From positions 1 through 23,648 of the forward strand of contig CAZXCG010000023.1 in assembly GCA_964639205.1 (NCBI GenBank): a stretch of DNA of 23,648 bases, read 5' to 3'. The notes below the pieces were generated by a model. That model was not told the DNA's origin, made no database searches, and saw only the letters and a program-made list of their open reading frames with translations. Below, piece after piece: positions 7,945 through 16,036 of this stretch; position 1 is the stretch's first letter; each line of letters begins with the position of its first letter. Made by a program: the position numbers and the translations under genes. Source of the stretch: CAZXCG01 sp964639205 (GTDB lineage Bacteria; Bacillota; Clostridia; Oscillospirales; Acutalibacteraceae).

Positions 7945-8087
7945 AACTCAGGCAAAGATGTCCCCGCATCTAAGGCGGCGGGTTTCATTTTCAAAATCAG
8001 CGGGGGATACAATCACCCTCCGGTCTCTCGGGCGGCTAACGCTGCCCTTTGCCGCGTTGAATGACAGAGCAAAGCCCCTTATTGAAA
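7945..8087 (+). repeat. Structured dispersed element, copy B, in the leader of the PurF-like gene
   Basis: It matches copy A along its whole length, including the 3' tail ending ATTGAAA. The outer stem is GGCAAAG (7951-7957) with CTTTGCC (8047-8053). The third hairpin is GGGCGGC-TAAC-GCTGCCC, with a G-T pair where copies A and D have A-T. GCAAAG (8069-8074) can compete for CTTTGC. A CCTT just before the ATTGA loop can pair with the AAGG of the ribosome site AAAGGAG (8085-8091). Because the element ends in the ribosome site of the next gene, it could control translation; this is inference from base pairing only. Confidence 0.75.
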
Positions 8088-8102
8088 GGAGAGATTATCT
8101 GT

Positions 8103-9518
8103 ATGGGAGGATTTTTCGGCGTCGCTTCAAAGGAAAATTGTACGCTTGATTTGTTTTTCGGCACAGACTATCATTCCCATCTCGGCACAAGGTGCGCGGG
8201 AATGGCGGTGCACGGTGAAGCAGGCTTTAACAGAGCCATCCATAATATATCAAACGCACCATTTCGCACTAAGTTTGAAAAAGACGTGGACGAGCTTTTC
8301 GGTAATTTGGGAATAGGCTGTATTTCAGACACAGATCCGCAGCCTTTGCTTGTTAAATCCCACCTCGGAAGCTTTGCAATAACGACAGTAGGCAAAATCA
8401 ATAACGAGGAAGAAATTATTTCAGACGCCTATTATTCCGGAAGGACGCATTTTCTTGAAATGAGCGGCGGCAAAATAAACGCTACCGAAATTGTTGTTTC
8501 CATAATAAACGAAAGCGACACCATTGTTGAAGGGCTTCTGCACGCGCAGGAGGTCATAGACGGCTCGATGTCCATGCTTATTATGACAGAAAACGGAATT
8601 TATGCTTCAAGAGATAAATGGGGCAGAACACCCATAAGCATAGGCAGAAAGGACGACGGTTTCTGCGCTTCTTTTGAAAGCTTCCCTTATCTCAAGCTTG
8701 GGTATACTCATTATAAGGAGCTTGGAGCCGGTGAAATTGTTTATATAACGCCGGAAAGCTGCGAAACCGTAAGCCCTGCGCGCAAGGAAATGAAAATATG
8801 CACTTTTCTCTGGGTGTATTACGGTTATCCGCCCTCATGCTATGAAGGTCTCAGCGTTGAACAAATGCGCTATAATTGCGGAGAAAAGCTTGCGCTGCGT
8901 GACGCTGCCGCAGGCGATACCCATCCCGACATGGCGGCGGGCGTGCCTGATTCCGGAACCCCGGCTGCAATAGGGTACTCCAACGCGTCGCACATTCCTT
9001 TTATGCGCCCGTTTATTAAATATACTCCTACTTGGCCGCGCTCGTTTATGCCAACGCATCAAAGTCAGCGCAATCTTATAGCGCGAATGAAGCTTATACC
9101 GGTTGAATCCCTTATATACGGTAAAAGGCTGTTGCTTACAGATGATTCCATTGTAAGAGGAACCCAGCTTGGTGAAACGACTGATTATTTGTACAAAAGC
9201 GGAGCTAAGGAGGTACACATACGTCCGGCGTGTCCGCCGCTGCTGTTCGGGTGTAAATATTTGAATTTTTCCCGCTCAAAAAACGATTTGGATTTGATAA
9301 CAAGGCGTGTGATTTTAGAGCGAGAGGGCGACAATGCCGAAAAAATGCTGCCCGAATATGCAAATCCCGACAGTGAAAATTACTCTGAAATGCTAAAAGC
9401 AGTAGAACAGCGCCTTAATTTTACAAGTCTGCGTTATCTGCGCCTTGACGACTTGATTGACGCGACCGGCATCGAGCCCTGTAAGCTTTGTACATACTGC
9501 TGGAGCGGCGTCGAATAA
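8103..9518 (+). CDS. PurF-like amidophosphoribosyltransferase paralogue with inactivated glutaminase site
   Basis: The 471-residue protein aligns by eye with PurF over its length. The phosphoribosyltransferase half is intact: PDSGTPAAIGY, and the PRPP loop LLTDDSIVRGT (344-354). The Fe-S cysteines of Bacillus-type PurF are also present: C233 in KICTF, C384 in FGCKY, and C460/C463 in CKLC, plus C466. The glutaminase half is altered. The N-terminal nucleophile, normally CG after the initiator Met, is GG (MGGFFG). The GHxRYST arginine segment reads GIGCISD (70-76), and the NGN oxyanion segment reads TTVGKINN (94-101). Glutamine hydrolysis should therefore be lost. It could use free ammonia or be regulatory. 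It lies directly upstream of argG rather than in a pur operon. A start 14 codons earlier would lie within the repeat and is rejected. Confidence 0.85.
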   Translation: MGGFFGVASKENCTLDLFFGTDYHSHLGTRCAGMAVHGEAGFNRAIHNISNAPFRTKFEKDVDELFGNLGIGCISDTDPQPLLVKSHLGSFAITTVGKINNEEEIISDAYYSGRTHFLEMSGGKINATEIVVSIINESDTIVEGLLHAQEVIDGSMSMLIMTENGIYASRDKWGRTPISIGRKDDGFCASFESFPYLKLGYTHYKELGAGEIVYITPESCETVSPARKEMKICTFLWVYYGYPPSCYEGLSVEQMRYNCGEKLALRDAAAGDTHPDMAAGVPDSGTPAAIGYSNASHIPFMRPFIKYTPTWPRSFMPTHQSQRNLIARMKLIPVESLIYGKRLLLTDDSIVRGTQLGETTDYLYKSGAKEVHIRPACPPLLFGCKYLNFSRSKNDLDLITRRVILEREGDNAEKMLPEYANPDSENYSEMLKAVEQRLNFTSLRYLRLDDLIDATGIEPCKLCTYCWSGVE

Positions 9519-9520
9519 TA

Positions 9521-9555
9521 TGCATAAAATTCATTATTTTCTGAATAAAATCAAA
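9521..9555 (+). promoter_or_regulatory. Candidate ArgR/AhrC operator pair
   Basis: Two imperfect ARG-box-like sites, TGCATAAAATTCA (9521-9533) and CTGAATAAAATCAAA (9541-9555), lie about two helical turns apart in a very AT-rich spacer upstream of argG. They resemble the TGAAT-AT-rich-ATTCA half-site pattern of ArgR/AhrC. Neither is a perfect match, and both sit about 90 bases upstream of the -10, so the call is tentative. Confidence 0.3.
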
Positions 9556-9622
9556 TATATACGTAAATTCCGAGATTAAATAAAAAATATTCCGTAAAAT
9601 TTAAAAAATATTCAAAAAGCTA

Positions 9623-9650
9623 TTGCAATTTTCTTAAAACGGTGTATAAT
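9623..9650 (+). promoter_or_regulatory. argG promoter
   Basis: TTGCAA (9623-9628), a 16-base spacer and a perfect TATAAT (9645-9650) precede argG by 32 bases. GGAGG (9668-9672) is the ribosome site. Confidence 0.7.
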
Positions 9651-9682
9651 AGCACTCAGCGAAAAACGGAGGTTGAATCAGT

Positions 9683-10903
9683 ATGGACAAAAAAATTAAA
9701 AAGGTCGTGCTTGCCTATTCCGGCGGGCTTGATACATCAATAATCATTCCCTGGTTAAAGGAAAATTACGACAATTGCGAGGTTATTGCGGTTTCCGGCG
9801 ACGTAGGTCAGGGAACGGAGCTTGACGGACTTGAAGAAAAGGCGATTGCTACCGGAGCCTCAAAGCTTTATATTGAAGATCTTAATAAAGAGTTCGTGGA
9901 GGAATATGTGTGGCCTACGCTCAAAGCAGGCGCGGTTTACGAGGGCAAATATTTGCTCGGAACCTCATTTGCACGTCCCATAATTGCAAAAAGGATAGTT
10001 GAAATCGCTCTTGCTGAGGGCGCTGACGCCATATGTCACGGCTGCACAGGCAAGGGTAACGATCAGGTTCGCTTTGAGCTTGCCATAAAGGCCTTTGCCC
10101 CGGATATGAAAATCATAGCGCCATGGAGGATATGGGAATTCAAGTCCCGTGAGGAAGAAATTGCTTATGCCGAGGCAAAGGGCATTCCGCTTAAAATTAA
10201 AAGAGAAACAAACTACAGTAAGGATAAAAACCTTTGGCATTTAAGCCATGAAGGACTTGATTTGGAGAACCCCGCCAACGAGCCTAAGTACGGTGAGCCC
10301 GGCTTCCTCGAGTTGGGTGTTTCGCCGGAGCAGGCTCCCGATACTCCCGCTTATGTTACAATCGGCTTTGAAAGAGGGGTGCCTGTAAGTGTAAACGGAG
10401 AAAAGCTCGGCGCGGTTGAAATTGTTAAAACGCTGAATAAGCTCGGAGGCGAAAACGGCGTCGGAATTACAGATATTGTCGAAAACCGCCTTGTGGGAAT
10501 GAAGGCGCGCGGAGTTTATGAAACCCCCGGCGGCACTATCCTGTATGCGGCGCACAGTAAGCTTGAGGAATTATGCCTTGACAGAGACACCCGGCACTAT
10601 AAAGAGCTTGTAGCAAACCGCTTTGCAGAGCTTGTTTACTACGGTCAATGGTACACTCCGCTCCGTGAGGCGCTTTCAGCGTTTGTTGATTCAACTCAGC
10701 AGTATGTAACCGGCGAGGTCAAGCTGAAGCTTTACAAAGGCAACATAATAGACGCGGGAGTTACAAGTCCTTATTCCCTTTATGACGAGGAAATTGCAAC
10801 TTTTGACAAAGATGAGGTTTACGACCAGAACGACAGCGCCGGATTTATTAACCTGTTTGGTCTGCCGATTAAGGTAAGAGCCAAAAAAGGCTTGATAAAA
10901 TAA
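9683..10903 (+). CDS. argG: Argininosuccinate synthase
   Basis: This 406-residue protein is full length for the family (about 400). It has the ATP pyrophosphatase loop AYSGGLDTS (11-19) and the conserved CTGKGNDQVRFE segment. It ligates citrulline and aspartate with ATP to argininosuccinate, the penultimate step of arginine synthesis, in the cytoplasm. It starts at ATG 9683 behind GGAGG. It has its own promoter and is separated from argH by a 361-base spacer containing a diverged repeat copy, so argG may be regulated apart from the argH-argF block. Confidence 0.97.
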   Translation: MDKKIKKVVLAYSGGLDTSIIIPWLKENYDNCEVIAVSGDVGQGTELDGLEEKAIATGASKLYIEDLNKEFVEEYVWPTLKAGAVYEGKYLLGTSFARPIIAKRIVEIALAEGADAICHGCTGKGNDQVRFELAIKAFAPDMKIIAPWRIWEFKSREEEIAYAEAKGIPLKIKRETNYSKDKNLWHLSHEGLDLENPANEPKYGEPGFLELGVSPEQAPDTPAYVTIGFERGVPVSVNGEKLGAVEIVKTLNKLGGENGVGITDIVENRLVGMKARGVYETPGGTILYAAHSKLEELCLDRDTRHYKELVANRFAELVYYGQWYTPLREALSAFVDSTQQYVTGEVKLKLYKGNIIDAGVTSPYSLYDEEIATFDKDEVYDQNDSAGFINLFGLPIKVRAKKGLIK

Positions 10904-10912
10904 ACTGACCTT

Positions 10913-10996
10913 GTAACCCGGGCGCAGACGTTTCCACCTCTAAAGCGGGCGGGTTCCGCTTCAAAATTTTGCCGGGGCTTGGTAATCTCCGGGTTA
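10913..10996 (+). repeat. Diverged copy C of the structured element
   Basis: The 5' part matches the other copies (AACCCGGGCGCAGACGTTTCC, then CCTCTAAAGCGGGCGGGTTCC and TTCAAAATTTT), but the middle and end have drifted. An outer pairing survives with different bases: AACCCGG (10915-10921) with CCGGGTT (10989-10995), enclosing an inner CCGG/CCGG-type hairpin. It lies between argG and argH. Confidence 0.5.
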
Positions 10997-11019
10997 AACC
11001 TTTAAGAGCCTGCGCTCCC

Positions 11020-11070
11020 TGCAAAAGCTGCAATCGTAGCGCTCCGGTTCAACCAAACTTGCCCGAGCGT
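11020..11070 (+). repeat. Second dispersed motif (TGCAAAAGCTGCAATCG type)
   Basis: The block TGCAAAAGCTGCAATCG, then GCGCTCC, CAA, CTTGCC and GAG, is found again in part in the argJ-argB spacer (14916-14952). Its first 17 bases recur in the tRNA leader (20559-20575), and a degenerate form lies at about 479-530. In three places it adjoins a copy of the structured element. The rest of this spacer (11071-11264) holds one stem-loop, TGTGGCG (11095-11101) with CGCCACA (11116-11122), which has no T-run, and the ribosome site of argH. No gene or clear promoter is seen. Confidence 0.5.
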
Positions 11071-11264
11071 TATCCCTATTTAAAATATTGAATTTGTGGC
11101 GGCTTGTTTGGGGGTCGCCACATTGGGTTTAAATAAAATCTTCCGGCTCTGTTGCGGCTGTAAGGCAAAGCGCGGTTGTTATTATTTCCCGGGCGTATTT
11201 TACCGCTGGTTGTTGTTTTAACCTTTATCGCTGCAATAAAATTAAAAATAAAAAGGGGAATATC

Positions 11265-12632
11265 ATGAAGCTTTGGACAGGACGCTTTCAAAAAGAATTA
11301 TCAAAAACCGCGAATGACTTTAACAGTTCGATTTCGTTCGACAGCCGTATGTACCGTGAAGACATTGAGGGGAGTATTGCCCATGCTACTATGCTTGGTG
11401 AGTGCGGCATAATAACAAAGGGAGAAAGCGAGAGCATTTGCGCCGGGTTAAAAGGAATACTTGACGACATAGAAAGCGGCGCTCTAAAAATAGATATGCA
11501 GGCTGAGGATATCCACACCTTTATTGAAGGCGAGCTTACAAAACGTCTCGGAGACAACGGAAAACGCCTTCATACGGCGCGCAGCCGTAATGATCAGGTG
11601 GCGCTTGATATTCGCATTTTTTTAAAAAAGGAAATCAAAGAGCTTAAAACTCTTGTCGGCGGGCTTATTTCCGTGATTGCCGACAAAGCGGAAAAATATG
11701 CTGGAACCGTAATGCCCGGCTATACTCATTTACAGCGGGCTCAGCCCGTGACCTTCGGGCATCATTTGCTGGCATATGCGGAGATGCTTTTACGCGACCT
11801 TTCCAGACTTGAGGATTGCGGAAAACGTATGGATGTTATGCCGCTCGGAAGCTGCGCTCTTGCGGGCACAACATATCCTATAGACCGTTTCCGTACCGCC
11901 GAGCTGCTCGGCTTCGGCGATGTTTCCGCAAATTCGCTCGACGGGGTTTCCGACCGCGATTTTTGTATGGAGCTTTCATCGGCGCTTTCAATCATTATGG
12001 TTCACCTTTCCCGCTTCAGCGAGGAAATAATAATGTGGTGCAGCTGGGAGTTCAAATTCATAGAGCTTGACGACGCGTTTTCAACCGGCTCATCTATAAT
12101 GCCGCAAAAGAAAAATCCCGATATTGCCGAGCTTGTTCGAGGCAAAAGCGGCAGAGTGTTTGGCGATACCATGACTTTGTTTACCGTAATGAAAGGTTTA
12201 CCGCTTGCCTACAATAAGGATATGCAGGAGGATAAGCAGGCCGTATTCGACGCGGTCGATACCGTAAAAATGTGCCTTGCCGCGTTTACTCCAATGCTCG
12301 ATACCATGCGTGTAATCCCGGAAAACATGCGTAAGGCGGCGGCGGGCGGATTTATAAACGCCACCGACTGCGCGGACTATCTTGTTAAAAAGGGCGTTCC
12401 TTTCCGTGACGCTTATAAAGCTGCGGGTACCCTTGTCGCAAGGTGTATTGAGCTTAAAACAGACTTGGAAAATCTTCCGCTTAACGAGTATACAGCGGTA
12501 TGTCCGCAGTTTGACGAAGGGGTGTACAGCGCAATTTCTCTTGAGCGCTGCACCAATGAGCGTACCTCATACGGCGGTCCGGCGGCTGAAAATGTTGTAT
12601 TACAGGCGCAAAAGCTTAAAGGAAGGATATGA
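11265..12632 (+). CDS. argH: Argininosuccinate lyase
   Basis: The 455-residue protein is full length. It has the fumarase/aspartase-superfamily signature GSSIMPQKKNPD around residues 275-286, including the catalytic serine loop, and the upstream HTARSRNDQVALD segment. It splits argininosuccinate into arginine and fumarate. It starts at ATG 11265 after AAAAAGGGG. Its stop lies four bases before the argC start, and the argC ribosome site (AAAGGAAGG) is inside its final codons, so it begins the continuous argH-argC-argJ block. Confidence 0.97.
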   Translation: MKLWTGRFQKELSKTANDFNSSISFDSRMYREDIEGSIAHATMLGECGIITKGESESICAGLKGILDDIESGALKIDMQAEDIHTFIEGELTKRLGDNGKRLHTARSRNDQVALDIRIFLKKEIKELKTLVGGLISVIADKAEKYAGTVMPGYTHLQRAQPVTFGHHLLAYAEMLLRDLSRLEDCGKRMDVMPLGSCALAGTTYPIDRFRTAELLGFGDVSANSLDGVSDRDFCMELSSALSIIMVHLSRFSEEIIMWCSWEFKFIELDDAFSTGSSIMPQKKNPDIAELVRGKSGRVFGDTMTLFTVMKGLPLAYNKDMQEDKQAVFDAVDTVKMCLAAFTPMLDTMRVIPENMRKAAAGGFINATDCADYLVKKGVPFRDAYKAAGTLVARCIELKTDLENLPLNEYTAVCPQFDEGVYSAISLERCTNERTSYGGPAAENVVLQAQKLKGRI

Positions 12633-12636
12633 ACAT

Positions 12637-13671
12637 ATGATTAAAGCGGGAATTATAGGCGCTACAGGATATGCCGGAGCCGAGCTTGTGCGGCTTTTGA
12701 CAACTCACCCGCAGGCGGAAATTTCTGCGGTAAGCTCGGTTTCGTTTGAAGGTAAAAAGCTCAGCGATGTTTACCCGGCCTACCGTTTTCTAAACGATAT
12801 GATATGTGAAAACTCGCAAAGTGTGGTAAACAAAAGCGACGTTATATTTGCAGCGCTCCCGCATGGACTTTCGCAGGAGCTTGCAAAGGAATGCTTTGAA
12901 AGGGGAAAGGCATTTATTGATTTGGGCGCAGATTTCCGCCTTGAAAGTGAGGAGGAATACAGGCAGTGGTACGGAGGAGAATATACCTGCAAGCAGCTCC
13001 ACAGTGAATCGGTGTACGGCTTGCCCGAGCTCTTCAGAAAAGACATATACGGCAAAAGGATTGTCGCAAATCCCGGCTGCTACACAACCTGCGCGCCGCT
13101 TGCGCTTGCTCCGGCGGTAAGTTCGGAGCTTGTGGAAACGCGCGGCATAATTTGCGATTGTAAAAGCGGAGTTACCGGCGCGGGAAGAGGGCTTACTCAA
13201 AGCACTCATTTTGCGGAGCTCAACGAGGGGTTCCATCCTTACAAGGTTGCAAGTCACAGACATACGCCCGAAATCGAGCAGACGCTCTCAAAGCTTGCGG
13301 GCAAGCCGGTAAAAATCACCTTTGTGCCGCATCTGCTGCCGGTAAATAGGGGAATATTGGCAACCTGCTACGCGCTGCTTAAGCCCGGCGTTACCAAGGA
13401 TAAGCTGCGTGCGGTTTATGAGGAATTCTACCGCGGCGAATATTTTATACGCTTGCTCGACGACGGCTTGGCTGCGGACATTCACAATGTCAGATATTCA
13501 AATTTCTGCGATATTTCATTGCATATTGACAGCCGCACGGATACCCTTGTTGCCGTTGCCGCCATAGACAATATGGTTAAGGGCGCTGCGGGTCAGGCAA
13601 TCCAGAATATGAATATCATTTTTGGGCTTGAGGAAACACAGGGGCTTAAAATCGTCCCTCCTGCTTTTTAA
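12637..13671 (+). CDS. argC: N-acetyl-gamma-glutamyl-phosphate reductase
   Basis: This 344-residue protein begins with the NADP-binding MIKAGIIGATGYAGAEL and contains the catalytic cysteine in NPGCYTT (C148) and the downstream SHRHTPEI histidine segment. It reduces N-acetylglutamyl phosphate to the semialdehyde. The start at 12637 is chosen because the Rossmann strand begins there and AAAGGAAGG precedes it; longer in-frame extensions run back into argH. It is followed 12 bases later by argJ. Confidence 0.97.
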   Translation: MIKAGIIGATGYAGAELVRLLTTHPQAEISAVSSVSFEGKKLSDVYPAYRFLNDMICENSQSVVNKSDVIFAALPHGLSQELAKECFERGKAFIDLGADFRLESEEEYRQWYGGEYTCKQLHSESVYGLPELFRKDIYGKRIVANPGCYTTCAPLALAPAVSSELVETRGIICDCKSGVTGAGRGLTQSTHFAELNEGFHPYKVASHRHTPEIEQTLSKLAGKPVKITFVPHLLPVNRGILATCYALLKPGVTKDKLRAVYEEFYRGEYFIRLLDDGLAADIHNVRYSNFCDISLHIDSRTDTLVAVAAIDNMVKGAAGQAIQNMNIIFGLEETQGLKIVPPAF

Positions 13672-13683
13672 CGGAGAAAATAA

Positions 13684-14907
13684 ATGGATTATAATTTTAT
13701 AAGCGGCGGAGTTACCGCGCCGCAGGGATTTAAAGCAAATGGAGTTTGCTGTTCAATCAAGCCTTCAAACACAAAAAAACGCGACCTTGCCGTTATCGCC
13801 TGCGACTCCCTGTGCAGCGCTGCGGCCGTATATACAAAAAATCTTGTTAAATCATCGGCAATTTATGTAACGCAGGAGCATTTGAAGAACGGAAGGGCTC
13901 AGGCGGTTGTAGTAAACAGCGGGAACGCCAATACCTGCAATGCCGACGGCTATGAAAAAGCGGTGAAAATGTGCTCGCTTGCGGCGGATATGCTCGGTAT
14001 CGATGAAAACGACGTTATTGTCGCGTCTACAGGGGTTATCGGGCAGGTGCTCCCTATAGAACCGGTTCAAAAAGGAATTGACATGCTCAGAGGCACGCTG
14101 TCGGCAGACGGCTCTTCAAACGCGGCAGAGGCTATTATGACGACCGATACCGTAAAAAAAGAGATAGCTTTGCAGATGACTCTCGACGGTAAGACCGTAA
14201 CCGTGGGCGGAATTGCCAAAGGCAGCGGAATGATACACATCAATATGGGTACAATGCTTTCCTTTGTTACAACTGACGCTTCAATTTCGCCCGAAATGCT
14301 TGATTCCGCTCTGCGCGAAGCAGTTGAGGACAGCTTCAATATGGTAAGCGTTGACGGCGATACATCAACCAATGATACTCTTGCCATCCTTGCCTCCGGA
14401 AAAGCAGGCAACAAAGAAATTACAGAAAAAAACGCTGATTACCGCACCTTTGTAAACGGTCTTACAACGGCTTTCAAAATTCTCGCAAAGCAGCTTGCTT
14501 CCGACGGCGAAGGAGCGACCAAACTCCTTGTGTGTACTGTAACCGGCGCCAAAACCGCAAAAGACGCGGCCGGAATCGCCAAAAGCGTTATATGCTCAAA
14601 CTTGCTCAAAGCAGCAATGTTCGGAGCAGACGCTAACTGGGGCAGGGTTCTTTGCGCAATCGGCTACAGCGGTATGCAGGTTGACGTTTCCAAGGTTTCC
14701 ATCGCGTTTTCCTCCGCAAAAGGTAAAATATGCGTCTGTCAAAACGGCGCCGGTGTGGATTTTTCCGAGGAAGACGCAAAAGAAATACTTTCCGAAAAAG
14801 AGATTGAGATTCTTGTTACTCTAAGCGACGGCGGCGCGCATGCTCAGGCTTACGGCTGCGATCTTACCTATGATTACGTTAAAATAAACGGTGATTACCG
14901 AACCTGA
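13684..14907 (+). CDS. argJ: Bifunctional ornithine acetyltransferase / N-acetylglutamate synthase
   Basis: The 407-residue proenzyme recycles acetyl from N-acetylornithine to glutamate. It has KGSGMIH followed by INMGTMLSF. The threonine (T190) is the autocleavage nucleophile, preceded here by Gly instead of the common Ala (ATML). GADANWGR and the C-terminal YDYVKIN-type end are intact. It starts at ATG 13684 directly after the ACGGAGAAA site that overlaps the end of argC. A 263-base spacer with two repeats separates it from argB. Whether it also makes acetylglutamate from acetyl-CoA cannot be read from sequence. Confidence 0.96.
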   Translation: MDYNFISGGVTAPQGFKANGVCCSIKPSNTKKRDLAVIACDSLCSAAAVYTKNLVKSSAIYVTQEHLKNGRAQAVVVNSGNANTCNADGYEKAVKMCSLAADMLGIDENDVIVASTGVIGQVLPIEPVQKGIDMLRGTLSADGSSNAAEAIMTTDTVKKEIALQMTLDGKTVTVGGIAKGSGMIHINMGTMLSFVTTDASISPEMLDSALREAVEDSFNMVSVDGDTSTNDTLAILASGKAGNKEITEKNADYRTFVNGLTTAFKILAKQLASDGEGATKLLVCTVTGAKTAKDAAGIAKSVICSNLLKAAMFGADANWGRVLCAIGYSGMQVDVSKVSIAFSSAKGKICVCQNGAGVDFSEEDAKEILSEKEIEILVTLSDGGAHAQAYGCDLTYDYVKINGDYRT

Positions 14908-14915
14908 TTTTATTT

Positions 14916-14952
14916 AAATCGCGCCAGCGCTCCATCAAGCTTGCCTGAGGCG
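14916..14952 (+). repeat. Second dispersed motif, copy ahead of argB
   Basis: AAATCGCGCCAGCGCTCC, then CAAGCTTGCC and TGAGGCG, matches the block at 11031-11070 in the argG-argH spacer. It is followed by a strong stem GCAGCAG-TGCCT-CTGCTGC and directly by structured element copy D. Confidence 0.5.
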
Positions 14953-14995
14953 TAGCCCGTGCGCACGATTGCAGCAGTGCCTCTGCTGCCTCAGA

Positions 14996-15115
14996 TATAA
15001 CTTAGGCAAAGATGTTTCCCGTCCTTAAGGCGGCGGGTTCCATTTTCGGAATCAATGGTGATACAATCCCCACTGATTTCTCAGGCAGCTAACGCTGCCC
15101 TTTGCCGCGTTGAAC
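14996..15115 (+). repeat. Structured dispersed element, copy D
   Basis: This copy keeps the outer stem GGCAAAG (15005-15011) with CTTTGCC (15100-15106), the middle hairpin GAATCA/TGATTTC around GATACAATC, and the GGCAGC-TAAC-GCTGCC hairpin. The homology stops shortly after GCGTTGAA, so the alternative GCAAAG and the ATTGAAA tail of copies A and B are absent. It lies in the argJ-argB spacer, 56 bases before argB. Confidence 0.7.
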
Positions 15116-15170
15116 GAGATGTCGGTGAACAGGCTTATGTATTACTTTCCCAAAAAGGAGAATCGTTTAA

Positions 15171-16022
15171 ATGGATGTTTCAGTAAGAGCGAAGGTTCTT
15201 GTACAGGCAATGCCCTATATTCAAAAATTCACGGGCGAAACCGTTGTTATCAAATACGGCGGCAACGCCATGATAAACGAAGAGCTTAAAAGCGCGGTTA
15301 TGAGCGATATTGTTCTTATGCAGCTCGTAGGAGTAAACGTGGTGCTGGTACACGGCGGTGGTCCCGAAATAAACGATATGCTAAACAAAATAGGGAAGAA
15401 GAGCACTTTTTGCAACGGTATGCGCGTTACCGACCGCGAAACAATAGACATAGTGCAAATGGTACTTGCCGGCAAAGTTAATAAGGATCTTGTCCATCTT
15501 TTGGGAAGTCACGGGGGTAAGGCAATCGGTCTTTGCGGCCTTGATTCCCATATGATTATCGCCCGAAAGCTTGAGCGTTCTTACGATCTCGGGTTTGTCG
15601 GCGAGATCGCCTCGGTTAATACCGGCATTATAAAGGATGTTATTTCAGGCGGCTATGTTCCCATAATAGCTACCGTTGCCGAAGGAGAAAACGGCGAGGT
15701 GTTCAATATAAACGCGGATATTGCCGCCGCGCGGATTGCCGCCTGTCTTAAAGCCAAAAAGCTTATACTTATGACAGACATTTGCGGGCTTTTAAGAAAC
15801 AAAGAAGACGAAAGCACGCTGATTTCTACCGTCAATGTAAGCGAGGTGCCCAGCCTGAAAAAAGAGGGAATAATAAGCGGAGGGATGATCCCCAAAATCG
15901 ACTGCTGTGTTGAGGCAGTGCGCCGCGGCGTAAAGCGGGCGCATATTATAGACGGCAGAATCCCCCATTCTTTACTTATAGAGCTGTTCAGCGATGAGGG
16001 CATTGGAACAATGTTTTATTGA
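15171..16022 (+). CDS. argB: N-acetylglutamate kinase
   Basis: The 283-residue amino-acid-kinase-family protein has the phosphate-binding KYGGNAM (K28) and HGGGPEIN (61-68), and the C-terminal GGMIPKI segment. It phosphorylates N-acetylglutamate; in cyclic pathways with ArgJ it is the usual arginine-feedback target. It starts at ATG 15171 with AAAAAGGAG upstream. Its stop is 14 bases before the ATG of the GNAT gene. Confidence 0.97.
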   Translation: MDVSVRAKVLVQAMPYIQKFTGETVVIKYGGNAMINEELKSAVMSDIVLMQLVGVNVVLVHGGGPEINDMLNKIGKKSTFCNGMRVTDRETIDIVQMVLAGKVNKDLVHLLGSHGGKAIGLCGLDSHMIIARKLERSYDLGFVGEIASVNTGIIKDVISGGYVPIIATVAEGENGEVFNINADIAAARIAACLKAKKLILMTDICGLLRNKEDESTLISTVNVSEVPSLKKEGIISGGMIPKIDCCVEAVRRGVKRAHIIDGRIPHSLLIELFSDEGIGTMFY

Positions 16023-16036
16023 TTGGCAGGGTTAAA

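Noticed and set aside
8061..8102. Upstream ATG extending the PurF-like protein by 14 residues
   Set aside because: It lies within the repeat; the AAAGGAG site and the conserved MGGFFG start favour ATG 8103.
7862..8149. Plus-strand open frame beginning in the PurF-like promoter
   Set aside because: It runs through the promoter and repeat into the PurF-like gene in another frame, with no ribosome site.
278..15115. CRISPR array
   Set aside because: The repeated units are about 140 nt, thousands of bases apart and not regularly spaced; no cas genes are visible.
16019..16036. TTG start overlapping the argB stop for the GNAT gene
   Set aside because: There is no ribosome site; GGCAGGG at 16025-16031 positions ATG 16037.
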